Origin: Isochrysis galbana
Lineage: Eukaryota; Haptophyta; Isochrysidales; Isochrysidaceae
Direction: 5' to 3'
Assembly (NCBI GenBank): GCA_018136815.1
Contig: CM030932.1
Span: forward strand, 8,184,001 to 8,248,000
DNA length: 64,000 nucleotides
Part shown: one piece after another, positions 1-9,560 of the stretch
Layout: each line of letters begins with the position of its first letter
How positions within the stretch are numbered: the first letter of the stretch is position 1
Program-made: the position numbers and the translations under genes
Notes under the pieces: model-generated
Seen by the model: the letters and a program-made list of their open reading frames with translations, nothing else
Told to the model about the DNA's origin: nothing
Database searches by the model: none

Positions 1-191
1 TTAGCCCACCCTGCTGCGGACGGACGATTCGGCCGACGCCGCGCCACCGTAGTGCCCACGAGAAGGCGCCGCGACCACCCAGGTACGCACGAGCCACGGC
101 CCGTGTCACCCACAAATAGCTGCACTCCAACCAGGCCACCACCAAGTTGTTCCGTCATACCGTCATATGACACTTGCCATTGAACGCTGAG

Positions 192-480
192 TAAAAAAAT
201 AACATCTGAAGATTCTGGGCTACACACCTACTAGTCTCGGGTCTTCCCTTCTCTAACTAACACCGCCCTTACATTCCCTCCCTCCACCTCTTCCCCTGCC
301 CCCCGTCATTCCTTTTTCTTCGGTTTCCGGGGTCCGGGCCTCGGTGCACTACTTAAGGCCTGCTTCGGAGTGCGGGTTTGGGCAGGCCTTTTGTTCTGAA
401 TTTTTCTGTCACGCGCCCAAGGGTTCGGAGTGCGGGTTTGGGCAGGCCTTTTGTTCTGAATTTTTCTGTCACGCGCCCGC
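192..480 (+). repeat. Dispersed repeat family B, copy 1
   Basis: An A-rich stretch followed by CATCTGAAGATTC and a CT-rich tract recurs at 57616-57870 (same strand), at 6525-6690 (opposite strand) and as a short piece at 38884-38935. Copy 1 and the 57.6 kb copy share order and wording through the phrase TTCGGTTTCCGGG and a GGGTTTGGGCAGGCC-like end. No coding sequence is evident. It is probably the end region of a transposable element, but the class cannot be told. Confidence 0.6.
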
Positions 481-485
481 TTGGG
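366..485. repeat. Tandem duplication, 60-bp unit, two copies
   Basis: The segment starting CGGAGTGCGGGTTTGGGC at 366 is repeated almost perfectly from 426, giving a 60-bp period. It lies inside family B copy 1; the other copies carry this unit once. Confidence 0.85.
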
Positions 486-691
486 CGTGCGTTGAGCTTG
501 TGGGATGTCTCGGTTGCGTGTATGCCTCTCTTTCCGTTTGTCTGTGTGGTGTGTGTGTTATTCCATCGCAACTATTGTGTTACTCCCTGGCCCCCTTGAC
601 AGCGTGCGTGCTATTCCCAGCTTGGTGGCCAGCTCAGCTAGCTCCCCGCTGGGTTTTAGTCCGTTTTTGTCGTTTAGTGTGTACACGGGTG

Positions 692-1391
692 TCGTATTCC
701 ATACGATGACAGACTTTTACTTCTAACCTGTGGGTTATTTTAAGCCTCAAGGTCTCGTCGGCGACATTCTACCCCTTCTCTTACTTTCTTTCGATGTCAT
801 CAAACGTTCGGTGACAGTCTTTTGTCTTCTCCTCATGCATCGGTGACAGTCTTCTGTCTTCTCCTCAAGCATCGGTGACAGTCTTCTGTCTTCTCCTCGT
901 GTATCGGTGGTAGTCCCCCAGCGAGGTCTGCCCTCGTTGTTCCGACTTCTCTGCCGCACGTCTGTGCGCCGATGAGCCGCCTTGGTGCCGACGCTTGACA
1001 GTCCGTCTTGGGTGTGGTTAGTTTTCGCCCTGTGTGGGTTAGTTCGTGTGTGACTGCGTGACGTGGAACCTGTTTTTGGAGTCCCCGTGCTGTAGTCTCT
1101 CGTGTCTACCTTCGACCTAAGAAGCTCTCATTCTCGTTCTCTCTCTTCCTCTAGCTCGCTAGCTAGCCTCGGCCCTACCCTCCAACGCCGCGCGTTGCGA
1201 GCCTCCGAACCTCCGTCTCTCTCTTCGTCCCTAGCACTCGATGGTAGACGCAGTCAGACCCGACTTCTACTATGACCTCTCAGACATATTCCCGCAAGCA
1301 ACAACCAACGACTCTTTGACGGCCGCGTCAGCTGCCGGCTCGATCGAACGGCCCTCTGCCTACGAGCCAGTGGTCATCGCGTGTTCGACAA
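692..1391 (+). repeat. Dispersed repeat family A, copy 1
   Basis: About 700 bp that match 29212-29872 on the same strand with scattered differences. Both copies start at TCGTATTCCATACGATGAC and stop at the same place, after GCGTGTTCGACAA. Inside is a repeated CTTCTGTCTTCTCCTC unit (830-900). On the plus strand the last 150 bp keep an open frame of about 50 codons in both copies (start 1241: M-V-D-A-V-R-P-D). On the minus strand the same DNA ends a LINE reading frame at 1360. Orientation and class are unresolved. Confidence 0.7.
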
Positions 1392-2145
1392 CAGGTCTCA
1401 GGTCGCTGATGTCTTTTCTCTTCTTGGGCTTCCGTCCCATTCCCGCCTGGGCAGTTCTCGCTGAGTCGGTGTTTTGTGCATATAGCAGTGCTTTGCTCAG
1501 TGTGGTGTATCTTTCTATTACTCTTATTAAGATTGATTCCTCAGAGAACTCTATACCGTCGTAGTGTATTCTATAGAAATCCGTGATGATGTACCTCCAT
1601 GCTAGTAAGTATAATGTGTATAGTGGTTTCGGGGCGTCTCCTTTCGGGTGCATACATATGAATAGGTTATCGATGATGATGTCCTCTCTGTCTCTATCCG
1701 CCCTGGGCGTAAAGCGGGTGATTTTGTTCAGTGCTTCTAATATGTTGGTTATTCTCGGGCATTCGCCCAAGTGCGTCGAGCATTCGTCTACCTCCTTACA
1801 CAAGCGGCATGTGCTGTCGCGTCCCGGGAAGCGGTTGTACGTGCCCATTCGTCTATGGGTGATGTGTTTGTAGTGCAGGTGCATGTCACGCGCCGTCACC
1901 ATTGGGGAGGTGCAGAGCCGCGCTATGTGCGCCCATGTCCATGTGTTCTCCTTGACTCGGAGTCTTTCCTCCCATTTGGTTGGCCCTGCGAGGCGTTTGC
2001 GTTTGCGGTCGATCCGTTGGAGAGCTTCTGTCAGATGTTCTACTTGTGTTTCGTCTAGCGGTGTTTTGCCGTCTAACGTGTATTCGTCCGCCAACGGGTA
2101 TTCTAGTCTTTTACTAGTTTTATAGCCTTCCCCCCATCTCGCCGG
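1360..2145 (-). mobile_element. LINE ORF2 C-terminal fragment (zinc-finger end)
   Basis: A 244-codon minus-strand frame looks like the C-terminus of a non-LTR retrotransposon polyprotein. It contains a CRLCKEVDECSTHLGEC zinc-finger-like motif (C-x2-C...H-x3-C), typical of the zf-RVT region after the reverse transcriptase. The block YLLAWRYIITDFY follows, with a basic GRKPKKRK tail. The pattern AWRYII-x-DFY and the RKPK tail recur at 51226-51560, so the two are one family. Endonuclease and polymerase domains are absent, so this is a 5'-truncated copy. Its last codons run into repeat family A. Confidence 0.7.
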
Positions 2146-2159
2146 GGGTGCGGGGTCCA

Positions 2160-3086
2160 GACCCGAGGGTGGTTCTTGGAGTCTTTCTCCTAGTATCGGG
2201 GGTTAAGTCAGCGGTTTTGCAAGGCGATGTTCGTGGGCAAACATGACTGCTTGCTGACAGGAAACAAGAGTGATGCCATTTTGCCATCATGCCCCATGGG
2301 GTTAAAGAATACAACCGTGAACATGAACACTTGAAGGGGAAGGGGCGCACGACACGCTCCTATCACATCCGATCACCGGTCACCGGTCCCCCTGGTCAGA
2401 GTTTGAGGCATCAGACGCGCGCGATCGCGATCGCTTGTGGTTTGTGGTTTGCGGAACCTCACGATGCCTCACCAGCCATACAACAAGACGACTCCCATCC
2501 AAGAAATTGGAATGGTAGATGATAGACAGATATAGATACAAAGGACAAATGGACGTCAAACACGCGATATGCGTCGACTGATACTCAGAATATGGGGGAA
2601 AGTTGATCGCATGGGAGCGGGCTGCAGAGTGCAGATATTATGCGTGTGTCAGCGCCTAACGGTCGACAATCCAGATCGGAGTTCGGAGTTCAAGTTTGGG
2701 AGGGATTTACGATGGGCCTCATGAAGTACTACCAAGTTAAGAATCGTAGATTTGTAGATAATCCGGTTGGCTTTGGCTAGCATGCCTAGCCACATACACC
2801 ATACGGACCTATGCGCTATGCGCCAACCGCACCACGGCACACCTCCATCGCCATCGCGAGGTACAGGGTTCCATTGCCGATGAGAGCACGGTCCCACAGC
2901 ACTACGGTTATCCTGCCACAGCAAGAAATCTGACGCTCTTCACAAAATGGGAGCCCTGATGATGTCCAGTGATAGTGCAATGCGGCGTAAGATCCTCCTG
3001 CTGTAAGACTCCAGACTCCAGATTTCATACTCATAAGCGCATGTATGCTGCGATAGATTCTCATTTTATTGCTCAGCAGCCTACTC
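2160..3086. other. Intergenic, nothing recognised
   Basis: No convincing coding frame or repeat seen. It is the 3' flank of the minus-strand TIR gene and probably holds its 3' UTR. Confidence 0.4.
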
Positions 3087-5024
3087 TCATCCACCAACGA
3101 CGGTGGATACGCGGTTGGGCTGTCGTGAGGGTGCGAGTATTTTAAGAAGCGAGCTCGATGTGCGGTCCTCAAGCACGTATGGCGGTCTCCTCGAGTCTAC
3201 AGCGGCTGGCTGGCGCGTGCTACCGTGTAAGGATTCGCGCGTTTCAATTGTTGCGCGGCCGATCTTCGTCTGTTGGGTGTAGGTTGGGAGCGATGTGTGA
3301 CGCAATACGGGGACGTAGTCGTGAATGGGGGGGTTTGAGACAGGCAACGACGCTTGGCGAGGGACTCGCGTGGATCCATCCGGATTAGTCTTGGGGCCAT
3401 TAGCCATTTCTATGCTCTGCTTCTTCATATCTTCTTGCAGCTCGCCAATTTGAGCCTTCAGTGCGAACGACGCCTGTATGTCGCTTGCGATCTCGTTCAC
3501 TTCATGCAGGCCCTCAGCGTCAGCGTCGTCGACGCTGGGTCCTTGTGCTTCAGAGATGCGAACTAGAGACTCATATGCCGCGTTCCGCACCGAGGAGAGG
3601 GGGTCGCTCCGCCAAGCATAAAACAGAGCAGCAGCACTCGGGTGCTGGCACATGGCTCCGAGTGCGCTTGCACTGGCCTGACGCACAATTCCATCGACAT
3701 CACGAAGGCATCGTTCGACAGCCGGACGTGCAACAAGAGCGTCGATACGCCTAGGAACAAGCACGCCTTGCGACCTATTCTGTCGCTGCTTGAGCGCCAA
3801 CCGGCCTAGCGCGACCACTGCGAGGGCGCGGGCATCGGCTTGAGTGGACAGGGTGAGGCCGATGAGGGTCTGAACGACGGCGAGATGGCTTTGCGACTGG
3901 GCAAGGTCGAGGATTGCACGCAACCGATGCTCGCCCGATATTGGGCCGTTCATGGAGACGAGCTGCTGCATGGCCACCTCGACACGAGCCATGTCTGCAA
4001 CTAGCGTGAAGAAAAGGTTCTCTTGCGGCAGGGCGATGCCTTCGACAGCTAGATTACGAAAGCCCTCAAACGCGGTGGCAGATGCGACGTCCGAATTCAT
4101 GAAGATATTCCTATGCATGAGATCGAGAAGCCAGTCCGCATCCATGTTGGGTAGCGACTTCCACTCAGCCTGTTGCTCGAAGTCGCTCAAGAAAGCTCGT
4201 TCAAAGCGACCCCACGGAACGGCTCGCTCCGTCGGAAAGTGCCGCTTCCAGAAAGAAATGCGCTTGGTGGGCGACCTGTCCTCAGCCTCAGAAAATTCGA
4301 CTGTCTTGCTGCGGCTCTTGGAAGGCATCTCACTACCCACTTTGTCGTGGTCGGTGGGTGGCAGCGCCGTCTGTGCTCGCCGTAGCTTCGGTGTTCCAGG
4401 GTGAATGATCCTTCGGCAGAGTGAGTGCGACTTGGAGTCGTTAGAGGTTGCCTCTATCGAGTGCTCACAAACGTCGCCCATCTTCAGGAACTCAGAGATG
4501 GCCGCATCGAGGCTCTGAACTCCCGCATCCCATGCTGATGATCGCTCCGTCAAGTCGTACAACAGGTTGGATTCAACCAAGAAGGTCCACTGCGTCCCCG
4601 AGAGGATGAGCCGCGTCCCCGGATCAAGCATCCCGTTGAGGCTGTCGAAGGTGCCAAGGCAGACTGGGAAGATTGGCTTGTCCGCCATGTACGCCATCGC
4701 AACTTCATCCTTGCAGTAACGTGATCGCGCAGAGTTCTCGCTGAGGAGGAAGATGACGACAGTCGACTTCAGGATGGCCTCTCCTATTCGCGAGAGGAAC
4801 TGACTCCCCGCAGGCAGACCGTCCTCGTCAACCCATACCGCGTATCCGGCGGCAGTGAGTGCTATTCGCAGCCGCCGCATCGCAGCCGCGTCTTTGTGTG
4901 CGTAGCTGATCATGATATCGGTGGGCGAGTCGTCTTCGCGGCCGTGTTCGGCAATCGGCTGACCTCTCTCGGCGTCCGTCCGTCGCATCGTGAGAATCTT
5001 GCGCAGCCGGCTGATGATGAGCAT
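3087..5024 (-). CDS. TIR-domain protein with HEAT-like repeats
   Basis: An intronless 645-residue frame. Residues about 36-165 form a TIR domain: DIMISYAHKD (strand A), WVDEDGLPAGSQF (box-2-like loop), VVIFLLSENSARSRYC, then CKDEVAMA, in which E107 sits where TIR NADases keep their catalytic glutamate. Residues 180-290 are linker, and 365-495 contain helical pairs (ALAVVALGRLAL, IVRQASASALGAM, SSVRNAAYESLVRI) typical of HEAT/ARM repeats. The last 150 residues are polar and probably disordered. TIR domains signal by self-association and, in many families, cleave NAD+. This one could be a stress or immune effector, which is inference. The nearest neighbour is the ParA gene beyond a gap, with no clear functional link. 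A second methionine at residue 13 is an alternative start. Confidence 0.75.
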   Translation of the reverse strand: MLIISRLRKILTMRRTDAERGQPIAEHGREDDSPTDIMISYAHKDAAAMRRLRIALTAAGYAVWVDEDGLPAGSQFLSRIGEAILKSTVVIFLLSENSARSRYCKDEVAMAYMADKPIFPVCLGTFDSLNGMLDPGTRLILSGTQWTFLVESNLLYDLTERSSAWDAGVQSLDAAISEFLKMGDVCEHSIEATSNDSKSHSLCRRIIHPGTPKLRRAQTALPPTDHDKVGSEMPSKSRSKTVEFSEAEDRSPTKRISFWKRHFPTERAVPWGRFERAFLSDFEQQAEWKSLPNMDADWLLDLMHRNIFMNSDVASATAFEGFRNLAVEGIALPQENLFFTLVADMARVEVAMQQLVSMNGPISGEHRLRAILDLAQSQSHLAVVQTLIGLTLSTQADARALAVVALGRLALKQRQNRSQGVLVPRRIDALVARPAVERCLRDVDGIVRQASASALGAMCQHPSAAALFYAWRSDPLSSVRNAAYESLVRISEAQGPSVDDADAEGLHEVNEIASDIQASFALKAQIGELQEDMKKQSIEMANGPKTNPDGSTRVPRQASLPVSNPPIHDYVPVLRHTSLPTYTQQTKIGRATIETRESLHGSTRQPAAVDSRRPPYVLEDRTSSSLLKILAPSRQPNRVSTVVGG

Positions 5025-5094
5025 GCGGAAGGGATCTCGACCGGTCGTCTCGCCCTCCCTCGTGCTCTCCCTCCTTTCCTCCCTCTCTCTGTCT

Positions 5095-5112
5095 TACCCT
5101 CTCCCTCCCTCC

Positions 5113-5144
<32 letters not shown>

Positions 5145-5172
5145 CCCCCCCCCCCCCCCCCCCCCTCCCACC
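5095..5172. repeat. CT microsatellite and poly-C run
   Basis: A (CT)n stretch passes into about 20 consecutive C residues immediately upstream of the TIR gene start. It may sit in the promoter or 5' UTR of that gene. Confidence 0.9.
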
Positions 5173-6019
5173 CCCCTCTCTGTTCTTTCGTCCGTGTACA
5201 TATACGTACACATATACGTGCATGTGAATGTATGAGAACGTATGCAGGAGTAGCAGCGTCGCTGCCGCCGCCCCTCGGCGTCGAGAGCTCTTCTCCCTTT
5301 TTCTCCTCTCGTGGTCCTCACACTGTATTGTGTCCAGAAGGGCCCCGCGTGGCCGCGAGTCTCTTGGCCTGGCCGTCGGCCTCCTCTCCTCGGTGGCTCC
5401 GAGGGGAGTGCCGACCCGGACGGTTTAGCCCACGAAGAGCGAGCGGGCGGGCGGGCGGGCGGGCGGGCGGCCGGGCAGTGCAAAGAAATCCTTCCTCTAG
5501 AGAGAGGACTCTCTGCCCAGAGGCGGCAAGAGCGCGAGCGGTGTGATAGTGAACATGATGGCGTGTGCGAGTCTCTACTCAGATGTGAAGTGTATAGACT
5601 ATAGCATAGAGCAATCATTGTCGTGACTTCTGGCTTCTGGATCTGGATGGTGGATGGTGATGGATGATGGATGGTGGATGATAGATGGTATGCATTGATG
5701 ATTGATAAGCATTGCTGGAAGAAGAAGATGGTGGTGGTGATGAAGAAGAAGATGGAAGATGGTAGTGGTGATGGTGATGGTGGCCCAGTGGCCCAGTCAC
5801 TCACGATGGGCACCAACTGCAACTGTAATGCCATTGCTGCAATGGGTGATGGGTAGTCAGCGCCTACAGTATAGGTGCACCATTAAGAAACCCCAGCATT
5901 AAGAAAGCTTAACATGAATTTGGCCGCCGACGCGGTAAGAAACTGGGGGTGGAGTGACTCAAGGTCGAGGAGAGTACCCTGAGGGTGGCGCAGGTTACTC
6001 GAGTCGCAGTCATTTATTT
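5173..6019. other. Intergenic with short tandem repeats
   Basis: Contains a (GGGC)n run near 5445-5475 and an imperfect ATGGTGG/GATGGTG array at 5640-5790. Reading frames here are low-complexity artefacts. No gene recognised. Confidence 0.6.
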
Positions 6020-6350
6020 CTCGAGGATTGCTCACGGCGCGAGCTGGTAAGGGCCGTTCTTCTTTGGTGACGAGAGGTCCCCCCCCCCCCCCCTCGTTGC
6101 TTTTTCCCGGAGAGTCGCCCGACGTAGCAGGTCGGTCCGCCTCGCCAATGGGTTTTCCCTCATTTTAACTTGTGGGGAGTTAGAATGGGAGCCGGGGGCT
6201 TGCGAGGGGGGAGATTTGAAGGGGTGCATAGGAGTATGTATCTGTGTCAACAGCACGCGCCAAGGTGTACGGGCAGGTGCGCTGAGGGCTGTCGTGTTAG
6301 TACCGGGCTAGTGGCTAGTGGGAGTAGGGAGTAGTGGTACTAATGCTCAG
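6020..6350 (+). repeat. Dispersed repeat family C, copy 1
   Basis: Matches 62340-62670 on the same strand over about 300 bp, including the phrases GAGCTGGTAAGGGCCGTTCT, a poly-C run, TTTTTCCCGGAGAGTCGCCC and TGGGGAGTTAGAATGGGAGC. Both end near CTAATGCTCAGTTAGATTA. The copies differ in C-run length and a few short indels. No protein is suggested. Confidence 0.8.
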
Positions 6351-6524
6351 TTAGATTATTACTATTATCGAGGTGGCCATTCGCGCAGACGCCGTCGATG
6401 TCGTGTGCCACCTCGTTGACAACAACCTGATCTACAAGTGTGACATACAAGTCATGCGCCGCAGGGCGATCGATAGCGGCGCCCACCGTGTCACAGACCT
6501 ACGCTCTGAACCGGGCCCATTGTA

Positions 6525-6690
6525 GTGCACATGGGTGGGCGCCGCGTGCCCGGAAACCGATGAAAAAGGAACGAAGGGGGGAAGGGGTAGGGAGTAAAGG
6601 AAGGGAACTAAGGGCGATGTCGGCTGGGAGGTAGTGTACACCTAGAAAGTAGTAGGTGTTAGCCTAGAATCTTCAGATTTTTTTTCATGC
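6525..6690 (-). repeat. Dispersed repeat family B, inverted copy
   Basis: Reverse complement of the family B unit (192-480). It ends with the antisense of the CATCTGAAGATTC/A-rich start and includes the antisense of the TTCGGTTTCCGGG region. Confidence 0.5.
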
Positions 6691-6758
6691 CAAATTGGCT
6701 CGAATACGGCAGAGGCCTGGATGGTGGATGGTTTTATGGATTATTATGAATATCGCAA

Positions 6759-6858
6759 NNNNNNNNNNNNNNNNNNNNNNNNNNNNNNNNNNNNNNNNNN
6801 NNNNNNNNNNNNNNNNNNNNNNNNNNNNNNNNNNNNNNNNNNNNNNNNNNNNNNNNNN
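6759..6858. other. Assembly gap, 100 N
   Basis: Exactly 100 N, the usual placeholder for a scaffold join of unknown length. Features on either side may not be truly adjacent. Confidence 0.98.
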
Positions 6859-7279
6859 ACACATCTTCAGCTTCCTAGGTTCTTTGCCCCTTTTGTGGCC
6901 AAAAAGACGTGTAGGGTAGAGAGAAATCTAGCTGAGTCCGCGTACTTGACTAGCTCCAGGAGAGATTTTAGCTGCCTCGCACATTCCTCACACGCATGTG
7001 GGTTCTCTCCCGCTTCCCAGCCTACCATCAACGATAGCACACCACTAATGTGAGCCCTTCTGTACGGGAACGAGAGACGTAAAGCAGCCCGATCATTCTC
7101 GTGCACCTGTGACACCGTGCAGGTCGGGGGGGAAGGGATGCTTCAAGGAACATTGAAACCTCGGGATGGATCGCTGCTGGAGTATAGGTTGGGTTCAACT
7201 TCACATCCCTTTTTGAGATCTTTTTATACCTTCCAACCTCCCCTCCTCCCTCCCCGGACTCAAACAGATTCTAAGTACT

Positions 7280-8865
7280 ATGGCTTCGACAACCTCATAT
7301 CTCTTCTGGACCAACAAGGGTGGCGTAGGCAAGAGTACGCTCTGTTTTCACTCCTTGCTGACGTATGCTGAAATGCATCCGAATGAGATCGTGATCGCCA
7401 TCGACACAGACGAGCAAGCGAATCTTTCTCAAGTGCTCCTGACGGATGGACCTAACCACGTCCAGGGTGAAGACAGCTGCGAGAAACTCCGCAACGCTCA
7501 AGTACATCGCGAAGGTTGGCCTCGTACATTGTGCGGAGTTCTGCTCGCTGGCAAATCTCATGATGGCTACCAAAACTGCAGGCTCAATCTCCCCGGCGGA
7601 GCATCCGTAGAATCGCACCGCGCTTTCCTTGTCAATCCGTGCCAAGAAGCATTCAACACAAACATTCCATCCAATGTCTACCTGCTCTGTGGTGATCCGC
7701 GGATTGTAACTCTTCAGCCGACGTTCCAAAATGTACTTCAAAATGTCGACATCAACCCGATCACCAAAAGCAGTGACTGGAAGACGAATATCGAGATCCT
7801 AAAAGCCTTTATCTCAGACACCGCCGCGAAAATGGGAAGGCCCACCACCGTGTTCATTGACTCGAACCCTTCGATGTCTATTTGGACCCAGGTGAGTGGT
7901 CAAACAAACTTGCTCTCATTTGACAATGAACATACTGACGAGAGCATGTCAGTATGTTCATTTTTGCCGCGAATTCACTTTCGCCCTTACACTCTATTCT
8001 TCGGAAAATATGTGCACTGCGCTAGCCTGGAGTCCACTTTTGCCATGGGAACACATAGACTGCGCTTAGTTGTTTACAATGTTTTGCCTCGCTGTTCTAT
8101 AATGTACAGATGGCCATTGTAGCTGCCGACATGTTGGTTATCCCCGTCAATGCCGATGACTTCTCCACAACTGCCCTCAGAAACATGTTCTACACAGTGT
8201 ATGGACTGTACCGCTTTGGAGGCAACCTCAGCCAGTATGAGGAGAAGCTATTCCCTGGCCTCATTGCAAGGCACGAGATGAGCGTACCAAAAGTGCATGC
8301 TATAGTGCACAACCGGTCCGCAATATATAGCCAACAGGCTACGAACGGCTTTGCTGCTATGCACGAAAATCAAGCACAGCAGCTTTTCGAAGCATTCTGT
8401 GAAGCTGACCGTCGTGGTGAAGCGGGGCGAATTTTCAATTCGAGCCAATACAATCGGCTTCTCGGGAGAAAGCCGATCACATCGAGTGAGTTTGCACAAG
8501 CTTTCACAGGTACAATGCGGGATATGCTGACGAGCGCCGTTGCTACTCAGCACTGTGGCATTCCTCTGTGGCTCCTCAAAACTCATAAGGCATCCCTGAA
8601 AGAAGAGCTTAGTGTCACGAACATCACGGCAAGCTCGCAGTCTTCAATGCAAGATATTGTTGGTGTTGAACGGGAGACTCGACGCGACGGGAACAGATGT
8701 TTAATGCATTTGATCATGGGCCGCGACCTTGACGAAGCAGCTGTGAGTAAAATCTGGAAAAAGTTCAACAAAGGTGGCCGCCGCGGTAGACGACGCCTCG
8801 ATCCTCAGACCCCAATTCGTGCAAGAGACGAGTCGCAAATGGATGCTCAGAACTCTCGAACGTAA
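7280..8865 (+). CDS. ParA/MinD-type P-loop ATPase, two exons
   Basis: Exon 1 spans 7280-7891 (204 codons) and exon 2 8110-8865; both phases are 0, giving about 455 residues. The deviant Walker A NKGGVGKST lies at residues 12-20, with the signature lysine of ParA/MinD/Soj ATPases. IDTDEQANLS follows at 41-50 (the A' region), then Walker B-like VFIDSNPS around D194. Just after the splice, AADMLVIPVNADDFSTTAL matches the ParA block that follows Walker B. These ATPases form ATP-dependent sandwich dimers that position DNA or protein cargo. The C-terminal 200 residues are not recognised and end in a basic KKFNKGGRRGRRR tail that could bind nucleic acid. A ParA-like gene in algal nuclear DNA suggests bacterial or viral origin; the intron shows it has been nuclear for some time. 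The partner is unknown. Confidence 0.8.
7892..8109 (+). other. Intron of the ParA-like gene, with a hairpin
   Basis: Donor GTGAGT at 7892 and acceptor TACAG ending at 8109 (218 bp). Removing it joins IWTQ to MAIVAADMLVIP in frame. A 15-bp perfect inverted repeat with an 8-nt loop lies at 7925-7962 (arm ATGAACATACTGAC). Confidence 0.8.
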
Positions 8866-9380
8866 GTTTCATGCGCATCTGACGATGCTTGCTGGGCTCA
8901 AGGTGAGCCTAAAGATGTGAGTGCTTATCTTGCATACTACTATAACACAAAAACCTCCACGTTGCCCCGAGCGATGGCGACCGCCACCCCACACCATGCC
9001 GCTCTCCTGCCACTGCAATTTTACAATTTTGTACCTTGACCTTTTACAATTTTGTAAGTGTATCAAATAGAGGCACCTAAGGGCTAGGGGGGGAGGGGGT
9101 TGACGCTAAAATTGGTAAGTGAGACTTTCGCCGTGAGCATGGCGCCGAAATACTCAGCTTCGGCACTTGATAGAGACACCGAGCGTTGTATCTTGGAGAC
9201 CTGGAACTATTGGATAGGGCAGCCCAAGTAGAAGAGAGAAATCGCCACTGCAAGAGTACTTTGTTTCCCAAATCCCAAATGGAATCGATGAACGTCACAA
9301 AGGACATTTTGGAGTTGGGAGAGAAGTGCAAGACGCGATGCTTAAATCCTCTAAGGTATAAGGTATATCAGGCAGCGTAG
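8866..9380. other. Intergenic, nothing recognised
   Basis: Probable 3' flank of the ParA-like gene. A short direct repeat TTTTACAATTTTGTA occurs at about 9020-9056. No gene seen. Confidence 0.4.
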
Positions 9381-9381
9381 A

Positions 9382-9560
9382 AAACTATTGTTATGGTTTG
9401 ACCTATGGCCTATGGAGCGTGCCGCGACCGCTCCCAAGCCCCAGGCGACCCTCGCCATTGCGCCCCACCTGGGACGCCCCACGCCGCCCGAGGCGGCTCG
9501 TCAGAGAGCCCTCTCAAAGCCCATCCAGCCCATCCAAACCACGCCCGAGAAGGTGCAACT
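9382..9560 (+). mobile_element. LINE 5' end with start of ORF1
   Basis: The imperfect hairpin AAACTATTGTTATGGTTT (9382-9399) precedes an ATG at 9412 that opens M-E-R-A-A-T-A-P, followed by HLGRPTPPEAARQRA. The same arrangement, hairpin then MERA..., occurs at 35968-35991 and 62676-62698, and the protein starts align through GRP-x-PPE. The copy loses similarity after about 150 bp. Confidence 0.65.

Noticed and set aside
1241-1564. Plus-strand frame in repeat family A as a host gene
   Set aside because: Only the first 50 codons are shared between copies and the continuation is antisense LINE sequence; kept only as a repeat observation.
5094-5834. Long minus-strand frame upstream of the TIR gene
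   Set aside because: Its translation is dominated by microsatellite products (Gly, Arg/Glu, His runs) and has no coherent domain.
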